A DNA stretch of 64,000 nucleotides from Butyrivibrio proteoclasticus (GTDB lineage Bacteria > Bacillota > Clostridia > Lachnospirales > Lachnospiraceae), in NCBI RefSeq assembly GCF_900115735.1, contig NZ_FOXO01000008.1, forward strand, positions 62,001-126,000, in the 5' to 3' direction. Positions 31,501 to 39,105 of the stretch are shown here, one piece after another. Position 1 is the first letter of the stretch. Every line of letters starts with the position of its first letter. The position numbers were made by a program, and so were the translations under genes. Under the pieces are notes generated by a model. It saw only the letters and a list, made by a program, of their open reading frames with translations, was not told where the DNA came from and made no database searches.

Positions 31501-31571
31501 CTTCCAAACATAATGAAATTAAGAGACTTATGGGAGCAGTTGACAGAGATGGGCTTTTGAATATATTGTAA
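28533..31571 (+). CDS. Hybrid sensor histidine kinase with receiver and HPt
   Basis: Membrane hybrid kinase of 1012 residues. The N-terminal half holds about six hydrophobic helices (about 20-180), a further helix near 215-235, a small extracytoplasmic loop and a last helix near 308-328, followed by a HAMP-like linker. Then come HisKA with the phospho-His near 419 (NISHEIRTPINAV), HATPase (VTNAIKYTEAG, DTGIGIKEEDI, GSGLGINIV), a receiver with Asp near 728 (FLDHRMPEMDG), and an HPt domain with His near 884 (YVHGLKSSAR). The GTG at 28533 overlaps the hydrogenase stop; ATG 28557 with AGAGG upstream is an alternative start. The coupling to a hydrogenase suggests redox or H2 sensing. Confidence 0.9.
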   Translation: MTQTLEAFMEKSRKIPEKVLIDFLMIVLASFFSILYNRQILYVDEMNQVLAGVYYIFKYIPIVLVTALGGAVPGMISVLVLFIYKSIAYSSFSYLCFIYLLVCCVTDILARRKFFSNIPKTLLTSVFLQFLTGNFWGIILFLLAGKSLTDFSGITHIYIFLNEAPGCFIGCLIVYAFFRFLPAEKKLKLGNGKYYVDASILDEDERYEVEGKSKIGAVVMNIIVFEAIVLGLSAELASNTLIPTMKVRSIDDTMDSYIDERWHDISNTEMLESLVSITMMNDVVTSTEELETNGYQLGSTAFGVKLSMLILIIVIPLAVFVNRYAQRRIARPIRSLSKAVTGIYNSNDIDINANVKEVHNLHINTGDEIEELYHAIDLTIYRLMEYIELVKTRQSIEDQLNIEKSANEAKSRFLSNISHEIRTPINAVLGFDEMILRESNDSTVIRYAKDIQSSGKTLLALINDVLDFSKIEAGKLEIIPVEYELRSLINDVVNMARVRAVEKNLELLVNVEEEIPHVLYGDEVRIKQCVINIVTNAIKYTEAGSVTIDISYENVEAESPEDAFEENKILLGVKVTDTGIGIKEEDIDKLSGAFERIDEKRNRTIEGSGLGINIVNSLLSMMDSKLVVKSEYGKGSEFSFAIVQRVVDMDPIGDFSEAYKEAVKDTHDYHETFHAPDAKILVVDDTKTNLTVVEGLLKKTQIMVDTATSGMEALDLVSKNKYDIIFLDHRMPEMDGIQTFHAMEELSGNLNKKTPVIALTANAVSGSREMYFKEGFTNYMSKPVDPVKLEDMIMSYLPSFKVTRPGDKDFVSNEEEEKETDKEAMQEILKVSGIDIETAIARCGSPDVALEVMKDFKLAIDERSGLIERYEAEGNIKNYTIYVHGLKSSARAIGAIDLADKAEYLEQCGNDENVDAIKKLTPDLLELYRSYNQKLSLLTKEEDKDKPEIAAEQLESAYESIKEFVSASYFDSADDIMKMLEEYRIPQAYASKHNEIKRLMGAVDRDGLLNIL

Positions 31572-31600
31572 TAGAAAGCGAAAAATCGAAAGGAATTGAT

Positions 31601-32359
31601 ATGGAAAAGAAAGCATTCCTAATTGGACATACAAAAAGTTTCATGGTTAATGCCATTGTTGTAGGACTTCAGAAAGAGAATTATGAAGTTATAAGTGTAG
31701 CTCCAAATTCAAAGGCAATTAAAGAAGTGGAAGATAAACCAAGCATTTATCTTTTGTACCTTGGTGATACGACCATAGATGACGTTGATCTTTTTAAATA
31801 TCTAAATGAAGCAATTGATACAGAGCGTTTTATGCTTTATCTTATCGGAAACAGAGATGAGCTGACTCTTGCTCTTAGTTATATTGCAAAAGAGAAGGTT
31901 CAGGAAACATATCTTAGACCTTTGGATGTAAAGCTTCTTGCGGAACATCTTGACTCTGTGGTAGAATACAGCGCAGTTGATGAGAGTTTAAGAAAAAAGA
32001 TTCTTATTATAGATGATGACGGTACCATGCTCAGAATGATGAAAACATGGTTGTCGGTCAAGTATCATGTTTACATGGCTAGTTCAGGTAAGATTGCGCT
32101 TTCTTTCCTTGCTCAAAACCCTGTGGATCTCATTCTTCTGGATTATGAAATGCCGGTTATGAGTGGGCCTGAGGTGCTTAAGGAAATCAGAGGTAGTTCC
32201 AAACTTAAGCATACTCCTGTTATATTCCTTACAGCTAAGGATGATAAAGAAAGCGTTATGAAGGTAGTTAATCTCAAACCTGAGAAATACCTTCTTAAGT
32301 CTATGCCAAAAGAAAAACTTACAGGTGCTATCGACGACTTCTTACGAAGCCGTAAATGA
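31601..32359 (+). CDS. Response regulator with a degenerate and an intact receiver
   Basis: Protein of 252 residues made of two receiver-like domains and no DNA-binding output. The first (about 1-115) has the fold but lacks the acidic pocket (LLYLGDTTIDD in place of the LLDxxMP loop). The second (about 130-250) is canonical: ILIIDDDGTM acidic pair, phospho-acceptor near Asp181 in LILLDYEMPVMSG, Thr in VIFLTAKDD and Lys in YLLKSMPKE. It follows the hybrid kinase by 29 bp and is its likely target. As a stand-alone receiver it would act by protein contact, for example on the chemotaxis, c-di-GMP or hydrogenase apparatus. Confidence 0.85.
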   Translation: MEKKAFLIGHTKSFMVNAIVVGLQKENYEVISVAPNSKAIKEVEDKPSIYLLYLGDTTIDDVDLFKYLNEAIDTERFMLYLIGNRDELTLALSYIAKEKVQETYLRPLDVKLLAEHLDSVVEYSAVDESLRKKILIIDDDGTMLRMMKTWLSVKYHVYMASSGKIALSFLAQNPVDLILLDYEMPVMSGPEVLKEIRGSSKLKHTPVIFLTAKDDKESVMKVVNLKPEKYLLKSMPKEKLTGAIDDFLRSRK

Positions 32360-32385
32360 TAAATAACTAAAAAGGAAATGATCAA

Positions 32386-33312
32386 ATGATATCAAAGCTT
32401 ATTGACAGAATTGAAAAGACAGCTGCACCAATTGTTGTGGGACTTGATCCAAAACTTAATTTTGTTCCCGATAATATCAAAGAGAGATGTTTTGAGGAAA
32501 AAGGCGAGAATTTAGAAGGGGCTGCAGAGGCTTTTTGGCAGTTCAACAAAGAGATCATCGATAACATTTATGATCTGGTTCCGGCAGTTAAACCTCAGAT
32601 TGCAATGTATGAGGAACTTGGACTCCCCGGACTTGTTACATTTAAGAAAACAGTAGATTATTGTAAAGAAAAAGGTCTTTTAGTAATTGGTGATATAAAA
32701 AGAGGAGATATTGGCTCCACATCAGAGGCTTACGCTGTTGGACATCTTGGCTCAGTCAAGATTGGCGACAAGGTATTTAGAGGATTTGACGAAGATTTTG
32801 CTACCGTTAATCCCTATCTTGGTTCCGACGGTGTGAAGCCTTTTATTTCGGTCTGCAATACTGAAGACAGAGGAATATTTGTGCTTGTAAAGACATCAAA
32901 TCCTTCAAGCGGAGAGTTTCAGGATAGAGTCATTGATGGAAGAGCTTTATATGAACTTGTTGGAGAACAGGTTGAAAAATGGGGCCTTGACTCAATGGAT
33001 GGTTCGTACAGTAATGTTGGAGCAGTAGTTGGTGCTACATACCCTGAACAAGGCAAGGTTTTGAGAGACATTATGCCTCATGCTTACATTCTTGTTCCGG
33101 GTTATGGTGCTCAGGGCGGAAAGGGAAAAGATCTTGTTCACTTCTTTAATAAAGATGGCCTTGGCGCTATTGTAAACTCATCCCGCGGAATCATTGCAGC
33201 ATGGAAGAGCGAAAACTACAGTCAGTTTAATGATGGCAAGGTTGGTGAAGCCGCAAGAGCAGCAGTTATTGATATGAAAAAAGACATTGCTGATGCGCTT
33301 GCGAACAGATAA
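32386..33312 (+). CDS. pyrF: Orotidine 5'-phosphate decarboxylase
   Basis: Converts OMP to UMP in pyrimidine synthesis. At 308 residues it is the long (type 2) form found in Clostridia and actinobacteria. The active site motif is VIGDIKRGDIGSTSEAYA (about 101-118); GLDPKLNFVPD (about 19-29) and ILVPGYGAQGGKGKDL (about 236-251) are the other conserved blocks. ATG 32386 follows AAAGGAAATGATCAA. It is followed by pyrE, but a promoter for pyrE lies in between. Confidence 0.95.
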   Translation: MISKLIDRIEKTAAPIVVGLDPKLNFVPDNIKERCFEEKGENLEGAAEAFWQFNKEIIDNIYDLVPAVKPQIAMYEELGLPGLVTFKKTVDYCKEKGLLVIGDIKRGDIGSTSEAYAVGHLGSVKIGDKVFRGFDEDFATVNPYLGSDGVKPFISVCNTEDRGIFVLVKTSNPSSGEFQDRVIDGRALYELVGEQVEKWGLDSMDGSYSNVGAVVGATYPEQGKVLRDIMPHAYILVPGYGAQGGKGKDLVHFFNKDGLGAIVNSSRGIIAAWKSENYSQFNDGKVGEAARAAVIDMKKDIADALANR

Positions 33313-33342
33313 ATTGAAAACCTGTTTTTAGAGTTTTTCAAA

Positions 33343-33371
33343 TTGTGTATACAGTACTTAGGTGTTATAAT
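33343..33371 (+). promoter_or_regulatory. Promoter before pyrE
   Basis: TTGTGT (33343-33348), a 17-bp spacer ending in TGT, and a perfect TATAAT (33366-33371). Just upstream, TTGAAAA and TTTTTCAA (33313-33341) can form a weak terminator for pyrF. Confidence 0.6.
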
Positions 33372-33421
33372 CTACTAGTGATTTTTGTAATCTTAAAATG
33401 TTGCTCAAAGGAGACCAGAGT

Positions 33422-34099
33422 ATGGAAAGATACAAGGAAGAGTTCATAGAATTCATGGTTGACAGTAATGTTCTTAAGTTCGGAGAGTTCACTTTGAAAA
33501 GTGGACGTAAGTCACCATTCTTTATGAATGCCGGCGCTTATGTAACCGGATCTCAGCTTAAAAAGCTTGGTAACTATTATGCCAAAGCTATTCATGATAC
33601 ATTCGGGCTTGAGTTCGATGTTCTTTTTGGACCTGCATATAAGGGAATTCCACTTGCTGTTGCTACAAGCATGGCAATCAGTGAACTATATGGAAGAGAA
33701 ATCAGATATTGTTCCAATAGGAAAGAAATTAAAGACCACGGTGATAAGGGAATTTTATTAGGCTCTAAGCTTAGAGACGGAGACAGAGTTCTTATCATCG
33801 AGGATGTTACAACATCAGGAAAGTCAATTGAAGAGACTGTACCGATCATTCAGGAGCAGGCAGATTGTGATATTGTCGGCCTTATGGTATCTCTTAACAG
33901 ACAGGAGAAGGGGCAGGATTCTGACGCGAGTGCTCTGGATGAGATTAAAGAGAGATATGGCTTTAGTGCATCTTCTATTGTCAAGATGGATGATGTTGTA
34001 AATTATCTGTACAACAGACCAATCGATGGTGAAGTTGTTATTACAAAAGATATCAAGAAAGCCATTGATGAGTATTATGCTGAGTACGGTGCAAAATAA
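33422..34099 (+). CDS. pyrE: Orotate phosphoribosyltransferase
   Basis: Forms OMP from orotate and PRPP, the step before PyrF. The 225 residues contain FTLKSGRKSPFFMNAGAY (about 21-38), FGPAYKGIPLAV (about 71-82) and the PRPP-binding loop RVLIIEDVTTSGKSIEETV (about 122-140). ATG 33422 is chosen because of AAAGGAGACC upstream. No PyrR-binding leader was recognised. The genes after it (small membrane proteins and an aminopeptidase) are close but unrelated in function. Confidence 0.95.
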   Translation: MERYKEEFIEFMVDSNVLKFGEFTLKSGRKSPFFMNAGAYVTGSQLKKLGNYYAKAIHDTFGLEFDVLFGPAYKGIPLAVATSMAISELYGREIRYCSNRKEIKDHGDKGILLGSKLRDGDRVLIIEDVTTSGKSIEETVPIIQEQADCDIVGLMVSLNRQEKGQDSDASALDEIKERYGFSASSIVKMDDVVNYLYNRPIDGEVVITKDIKKAIDEYYAEYGAK

Positions 34100-34134
34100 T
34101 TTTTGCAGAGTGCAGGCAATATGAGGAGGGTCAT

Positions 34135-34287
34135 ATGGACGAACATACATATAAGGTACTTGGAGGCACAGGGGCTCTTAATATAGCCTTTGGCATAATT
34201 TCCATTATTGCGGGGATTGCAGTCGGGGTGCTTCTTATTATAAGTGGAGCTAAGCTCCTTGGAAGCAGAAAGAGAGTTATTATTTAA
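34135..34287 (+). CDS. Small hydrophobic membrane protein, 50 residues
   Basis: Single-span protein beginning MDEHTYKVLGGTGALNIAFG, with one glycine-rich membrane helix (about 12-43) and a basic end LLGSRKRVII. AGGAGGG is four nt before ATG 34135, so translation is likely. I do not recognise a family. It lies between pyrE and the DUF6142-like gene and probably works with the latter. Confidence 0.65.
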   Translation: MDEHTYKVLGGTGALNIAFGIISIIAGIAVGVLLIISGAKLLGSRKRVII

Positions 34288-34294
34288 GCATCAA

Positions 34295-34654
34295 ATGAGT
34301 AAAAAGAGTTCTTTTCGATTAAAGATAAAAAAACTTGAGCCGGTCAGAGACAGGTATATGTTTACAGATAATAGACATCCTGAAAAGGGGATAATGTCTA
34401 CTGTTCTTGGTGTACTCTCTGTGACCGCGCTTTCTCTTTCGGTTTATTTTTCATATGTAAATGGTGGACAGGCTATTATGAGATACGCCGCAGCGGCTTT
34501 TGTTGCGGCGATATTTTCATGTATAGGGCTGGTGCTTGGTATCAGATCCAGATTTGAAAAAGACATTTTTAAATTGTTTCCAAATCTGGGAATAGCACTT
34601 AACCTAATAGCCTTCCTTTTTGTTGTATTTATTTTAGTTTTAGGATTGGGATAA
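34295..34654 (+). CDS. DUF6142-like membrane protein
   Basis: Protein of 119 residues with a basic N-terminus, the motif MFTDNRHPEKGIMSTVLG and three hydrophobic helices (about 34-56, 64-85 and 94-118). I recall this pattern from DUF6142, a Lachnospiraceae family without known function; that name is from memory. ATG 34295 gives the shortest plausible protein; no strong ribosome binding site is visible, so coupling to the small gene ending eight bp before is likely. Its stop is three bp from the start of the aminopeptidase gene. Confidence 0.6.
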   Translation: MSKKSSFRLKIKKLEPVRDRYMFTDNRHPEKGIMSTVLGVLSVTALSLSVYFSYVNGGQAIMRYAAAAFVAAIFSCIGLVLGIRSRFEKDIFKLFPNLGIALNLIAFLFVVFILVLGLG

Positions 34655-34657
34655 AGA

Positions 34658-36754
34658 ATGAGTGAAGAACTTTACTACGAATTTTCAACTGACAGCGAAA
34701 TGATAGGTGAAAGATATCAGCTTGCAGTTTCAAGGATAAAAGAAATAAAAAATGAAAAGCTTGGCATGCCGGAATATGACGAGTATTTCCGGTTTGTTTC
34801 AGGCTTTATTGAGATGATGGATGATACACTGAACTGGTCATTGGAGGGAGGACTTGAGAAGGACTCCATTGAAGAGCTTGGCAAAAGAAACAAGGCTCTT
34901 TATGAGGATATTCTTCCTGAAAATTATGGCAGCTCTTTTGGTAATCCTGAGGTAGCTGTCCAAAAACTTGGAGAAGAGTTTGGAAAGATATTATCGAGCC
35001 TTTACTTTGAAATCCGCTCAATGATCCCAAGTGCGTTTGAGCATAACAGATTTGATATGGTCATCAGGGCAGAGCTGTTTTTAGAGGTATATGGAGCTTT
35101 TTCATCTGCCTGTGAGGAAGGAAAGCTTCCTGAATATGAAACTATAAGACAGATAATGTACTGGTTCTACAGTGATTATGCTGAAGAAGAAAGGTGCATA
35201 CGATTTGCACAGATGGTAGCTCCTGAGTCAGATTATGCAAGAGACATCATAATGAATAGTGATCTTACTGATCTGCGTTACTTATATAAATTCGGAGAAT
35301 ATATTACAGACAACGAGCTTAAGACTGCAGAGCATCTAAATACTCTGTCTCAGGAAGAGATTGATAAGCTCGCAACCACTTATACAGAAGGATATCGCAT
35401 TGGCTTTGCCATGACAGGCAAGGATATTACTATTAAGAAGACTGCGGCTATTGTTTATGAGCTTGGATTTGAAAGAATTGTAAAAAAAGCTGTTTCCAAT
35501 TTTAAAGAAATTGGTCTTAAGTCCAGTATTTATAGGGCTAACATGTCTGTCTTTACAATGCTTGGAAGTGCCAGACGGTCGGGATATACAGGAGCAGTTC
35601 CCAATAAGCAGTTTGACTATGACCATAAAGATGACGATGCTCTTTATCTTGATGGAGCGCTTGTTACCAGAAGGCTTGAGGCCATGAGAGCTGCAGGTGA
35701 AAAGTATAAAAAGGAAGCTAAGGTTTTTGGAGGCCCGGCTGTTATCGAGACCTTTGGAGAAAAGCCCTTTGCCCCTGTTCCTAAAAAGGACGCTGTTCAC
35801 TATAGCGATACTCAGAAGAAGCTTTTAAGCGACTTCAAGATTCAGAACAGTCTTATTATGAACGAATACATAATAGGAAAGGAAAGAAGCTTTACTATCA
35901 TTGCTTTCCCTGTTCCCGAGATTGGGCCAAAGTTCCAGGAGATATTCAATGAAGTCGTTAAGATAAATACACTTGATTACAAGCTGTATCAGAATATTCA
36001 GCAGAAGATCATAGATGCACTTGACGAGGCTGTTTACGTTGAAGTTAAGGGCATGAACGGCAACAGAACAGATATGAAGGTTATGCTTCACGAGCTTAAA
36101 GACAAGGCTCATGAAACCAACTTCGAGAACTGTGTTGCCGATGTCAATATTCCTGTCGGAGAGGTATTTACATCGCCTGTTCTTAAGGGAACTAATGGTA
36201 CACTCCACGTATCGGGAGTTTATCTGGAGGGACTTTTCTTTAAGAATCTTGAGATTACTTTCGAGGATGGATGTATAAAAGATTATAATTGTTCAAATTT
36301 TGAATCCGATGAAGAGAACAAAAAGTATATAAGCGATAACATTCTTTTTAATCATAAGACTCTTCCGATTGGAGAGTTTGCCATCGGAACTAATACAACT
36401 GCATACAGAATCGCGAGGGACTATTCTATAGCGGATAAGTTACCAATCCTTATAGCTGAAAAGACGGGACCTCATTTTGCCGTAGGTGATACATGTTATT
36501 CTCACGAAGAAGACAATATTACATACAACCCAGATGGAAAGAGCATTATAGCAAGAGATAACGAGATTTCTTTAAATAGAAAGACTGATCCGGATAAAGC
36601 TTATTTTAGCTGCCATACTGATATAACCATTCCATATGATGAACTTGGAGAAATCAGAGCAGTAAAAGAAAACGGAGAAGGAATTGTTATTATTCAGAAC
36701 GGGGAATTTGTTCTGCCGGGTACTGAAGAGCTGAATATACCAATTAAGGGTTAA
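34658..36754 (+). CDS. M29-type aminopeptidase with long N-terminal extension
   Basis: The C-terminal half (about 390-698) follows the thermophilic aminopeptidase (M29) plan: DMKVMLHELKD, ADVNIPVGEVFTSPVLKGTN with the first metal-binding Glu, IAEKTGPHFAVGDTCYSHEE with His, and FSCHTDITIPYDELG with the His-x-Asp pair. The first 380 residues are a helical domain not found in the usual 400-residue enzymes. M29 enzymes are cytoplasmic metallo-aminopeptidases. The gene is nearly fused to the preceding membrane protein gene, hinting at membrane-associated action. The metal residue order is as expected, but I have not checked every ligand. Confidence 0.75.
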   Translation: MSEELYYEFSTDSEMIGERYQLAVSRIKEIKNEKLGMPEYDEYFRFVSGFIEMMDDTLNWSLEGGLEKDSIEELGKRNKALYEDILPENYGSSFGNPEVAVQKLGEEFGKILSSLYFEIRSMIPSAFEHNRFDMVIRAELFLEVYGAFSSACEEGKLPEYETIRQIMYWFYSDYAEEERCIRFAQMVAPESDYARDIIMNSDLTDLRYLYKFGEYITDNELKTAEHLNTLSQEEIDKLATTYTEGYRIGFAMTGKDITIKKTAAIVYELGFERIVKKAVSNFKEIGLKSSIYRANMSVFTMLGSARRSGYTGAVPNKQFDYDHKDDDALYLDGALVTRRLEAMRAAGEKYKKEAKVFGGPAVIETFGEKPFAPVPKKDAVHYSDTQKKLLSDFKIQNSLIMNEYIIGKERSFTIIAFPVPEIGPKFQEIFNEVVKINTLDYKLYQNIQQKIIDALDEAVYVEVKGMNGNRTDMKVMLHELKDKAHETNFENCVADVNIPVGEVFTSPVLKGTNGTLHVSGVYLEGLFFKNLEITFEDGCIKDYNCSNFESDEENKKYISDNILFNHKTLPIGEFAIGTNTTAYRIARDYSIADKLPILIAEKTGPHFAVGDTCYSHEEDNITYNPDGKSIIARDNEISLNRKTDPDKAYFSCHTDITIPYDELGEIRAVKENGEGIVIIQNGEFVLPGTEELNIPIKG

Positions 36755-36768
36755 AGAGGGAAAAGTAG

Positions 36769-36820
36769 CACAATATATTGTGTTATGTTATAGTAAACAA
36801 AAAATAGCATTTTGTTTACT
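36769..36820 (+). promoter_or_regulatory. Two palindromes upstream of the purE operon
   Basis: A perfect 14-bp palindrome CACAATATATTGTG (36769-36782) is followed by a perfect 11-bp inverted repeat AGTAAACAAAA (36792-36802) and TTTTGTTTACT (36810-36820) with a 7-nt loop. They lie 30-85 bp before the purE start, where promoter and operator sites would be. A PurR box of known type was not recognised and no purine riboswitch is present. Confidence 0.5.
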
Positions 36821-36851
36821 GGATATATAAAAGACAAAATGGAGGATTTAT

Positions 36852-37352
36852 ATGGCACAAGTTGGAATTGTAATGGGTAGTGACTCAGACATGCCGGTAA
36901 TGGCAAAGGCAGCAGATGTTCTGGAAGAGCTGGGAATATCTTATGAGATGCGCATTATCTCAGCGCACAGAGAACCGGATGAGTTCTTTGAGTATGCTAA
37001 GACTGCTGAAGAAAAAGGCTTTAAGGTAATCATTGCAGGAGCAGGAATGGCAGCACACCTTCCGGGTATGTGCGCAGCAATTTTTCCTATGCCTGTTGTA
37101 GGAATACCTATGCATACAACTTCACTTGGAGGCCGTGATTCTCTATATAGCATTGTTCAGATGCCAACAGGAATTCCTGTAGCTACAGTTGCTATAAATG
37201 GCGGCGCTAACGCAGGAATACTCGCAGCCAAAATTTTGGCTACATCAGATTCAGAACTTCTTAATAGATTGAAAGCATATACATCTTCACTGAAAGATAG
37301 CGTTATTAGAAAAGATGAGCATCTTCAGGAAGTAGGATACAAGAATTACTAA
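36852..37352 (+). CDS. purE: N5-carboxyaminoimidazole ribonucleotide mutase
   Basis: Class I PurE, rearranging N5-CAIR to CAIR in purine synthesis. The 166 residues have the canonical GSDSDMPVMAKAADVLEELG (about 9-28), SAHREPDEFFEYA (about 37-49) with the catalytic His, GAGMAAHLPGMCA (about 68-80) and GIPMHTTSLGGRDSLYSIVQ. ATG 36852 follows GGAGG. First gene of a pur operon purE-purM-purN-purD. Confidence 0.96.
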   Translation: MAQVGIVMGSDSDMPVMAKAADVLEELGISYEMRIISAHREPDEFFEYAKTAEEKGFKVIIAGAGMAAHLPGMCAAIFPMPVVGIPMHTTSLGGRDSLYSIVQMPTGIPVATVAINGGANAGILAAKILATSDSELLNRLKAYTSSLKDSVIRKDEHLQEVGYKNY

Positions 37353-37394
37353 TTTATTATTCAGATAAAATTATAGAAAAAGAGGAGTTTTATT

Positions 37395-38426
37395 ATGGCA
37401 CTGGATTACAAGAAAGCTGGCGTTGACATCGAGGCAGGTTACAAGTCTGTGGAGCTTATGAAGGCTTACGTTAAGGAGACTATGAGACCTGAGGTACTTG
37501 GAGGACTTGGCGGGTTCTCCGGAGCATTTTCCTTAAAAGATATTAAGAACATGGAAGATCCGGTTCTTTTATCAGGAACAGATGGAGTTGGTACCAAGAT
37601 CAAACTTGCTTTTCTTTTAGATAAACATGACACTATTGGAATTGATGCAGTAGCAATGTGCGTTAACGACGTTGCCTGTGCGGGTGGCGAGCCACTGTTT
37701 TTCCTTGATTATATAGCTTGTGGTAAGAATATTCCTGAGAAGATCGCAGCCATTGTTAAGGGCGTTGCAGAAGGATGCAAACAGTCTGATGCAGCACTTA
37801 TCGGTGGTGAGACAGCAGAGCATCCTGGACTTATGCCTGAAGATGAGTATGATGTAGCAGGATTTGCTGTTGGTGTTGTTGATCGTAAGAATATGATCGA
37901 TGGAAGCAGCATCAAAGCGGGTGATACACTTATCGGTGTAGCATCAAGCGGAGTTCATAGCAATGGTTTTTCACTTGTTCGTAAAGTATTTGATATGACA
38001 AAGGAAAGCCTTGATACTTATTATGATGAACTGGGTGCAACTCTTGGAGAGACTTTATTAACTCCTACAAGAATCTATGTAAAGATGATGAAGTCCATCA
38101 AGAATGCCGGAGTTAAGGTTAAAGGTTGCAGCCATATTACAGGTGGCGGATTCTACGAGAATATTCCAAGAATGCTTCCTGAAGGCATAACAGCAGTTGT
38201 CAAAAAAGACAGCTATGACATTCCACCTATTTTTACACTTATGCAGAAAAAAGGCGGAATTGAAGAACAGATGATGTACAACACATACAACATGGGACTT
38301 GGTATGGTTCTTGCAGTTGATCCAAGTGATGTGGAAAAGACTCTTAAAGCTATTGAAGCTTCAGGAGATAAGGCTTGGGTAGTAGGCGAGACTAAGGCCG
38401 GCGAGAGAAAAGTTGAACTTGTATAA
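37395..38426 (+). CDS. purM: Phosphoribosylformylglycinamidine cyclo-ligase
   Basis: ATP-dependent cyclisation of FGAM to AIR. The 343 residues start with the AIR synthetase signature MALDYKKAGVDIEAGYKSVE and contain LLSGTDGVGTKIKLAF (about 57-72), the GGETAEHPG motif (about 137-145) and HITGGGFYENIPRML (about 246-260). AGAGGAG precedes ATG 37395. Second gene of the pur operon. Confidence 0.96.
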   Translation: MALDYKKAGVDIEAGYKSVELMKAYVKETMRPEVLGGLGGFSGAFSLKDIKNMEDPVLLSGTDGVGTKIKLAFLLDKHDTIGIDAVAMCVNDVACAGGEPLFFLDYIACGKNIPEKIAAIVKGVAEGCKQSDAALIGGETAEHPGLMPEDEYDVAGFAVGVVDRKNMIDGSSIKAGDTLIGVASSGVHSNGFSLVRKVFDMTKESLDTYYDELGATLGETLLTPTRIYVKMMKSIKNAGVKVKGCSHITGGGFYENIPRMLPEGITAVVKKDSYDIPPIFTLMQKKGGIEEQMMYNTYNMGLGMVLAVDPSDVEKTLKAIEASGDKAWVVGETKAGERKVELV

Positions 38427-38451
38427 CAAATAAGAGTGTGGTGGAGTACAT

Positions 38452-39105
38452 ATGAAAATTGCAGTCATGGTATCCGGAGGAGGTACCAATTTACAGGCGA
38501 TAATCGACGGAATAGGAGAGGGAAGGATCACAAATACAGAAATTTGCCTTGTGTATAGCAATAATCCCAACGCTTATGCCATTGAAAGAGCCAAAAAAGC
38601 AGGAATCCCTTATGTCGTAAAGAGCCCTAAGGAGTTCGAAAACAGAGCGGAATTTAATGAAGCTCTGTTGCAGATATTAAAGGACGCTGAGCCGGATCTT
38701 ATTGTTCTTGCAGGCTGCCTTGTTGTTATACCTGAGATTGTTGTAAAAGAGTTTAAGAACAGAATTATAAATATACATCCGTCACTTATCCCGTCTTTTT
38801 GTGGAACGGGGTACTATGGACTAAAAGTTCATGAGAAGGTTCTTGAAAGAGGAGTAAAGGTTTCAGGTGCCACAGTTCATTTTGTGGATGAAGGAACGGA
38901 TACAGGACCAATTATTTTGCAGAAGGCAGTTTATGTGAGAGATGATGATACTCCAGAGTCGCTGCAGAGACGCATAATGGAACAGGCTGAATGGAAAATA
39001 ATGCCTTTAGCAATCGACTTGATTGCCAATAACAAGGTTAAGGTTGAAGACGGCAAAGTCATTATTGATGGGTATGAAGAAGTACAGGAGAGTATTTTAG
39101 GATGA
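38452..39105 (+). CDS. purN: Phosphoribosylglycinamide formyltransferase
   Basis: Formyl-tetrahydrofolate-dependent GAR transformylase, 217 residues. Conserved blocks are VSGGGTNLQAIIDG (about 7-20), NIHPSLIPSFCG (about 105-116) with catalytic Asn and His, and VDEGTDTGPIILQ (about 145-157) with the catalytic Asp. GTGGAG precedes ATG 38452. Its stop codon overlaps the purD start (ATGA). Confidence 0.95.
   Translation: MKIAVMVSGGGTNLQAIIDGIGEGRITNTEICLVYSNNPNAYAIERAKKAGIPYVVKSPKEFENRAEFNEALLQILKDAEPDLIVLAGCLVVIPEIVVKEFKNRIINIHPSLIPSFCGTGYYGLKVHEKVLERGVKVSGATVHFVDEGTDTGPIILQKAVYVRDDDTPESLQRRIMEQAEWKIMPLAIDLIANNKVKVEDGKVIIDGYEEVQESILG

Noticed and set aside
36755..36851. Purine riboswitch before purE
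   Set aside because: No three-way junction with the conserved TATA and loop-loop sequences; only two palindromes.
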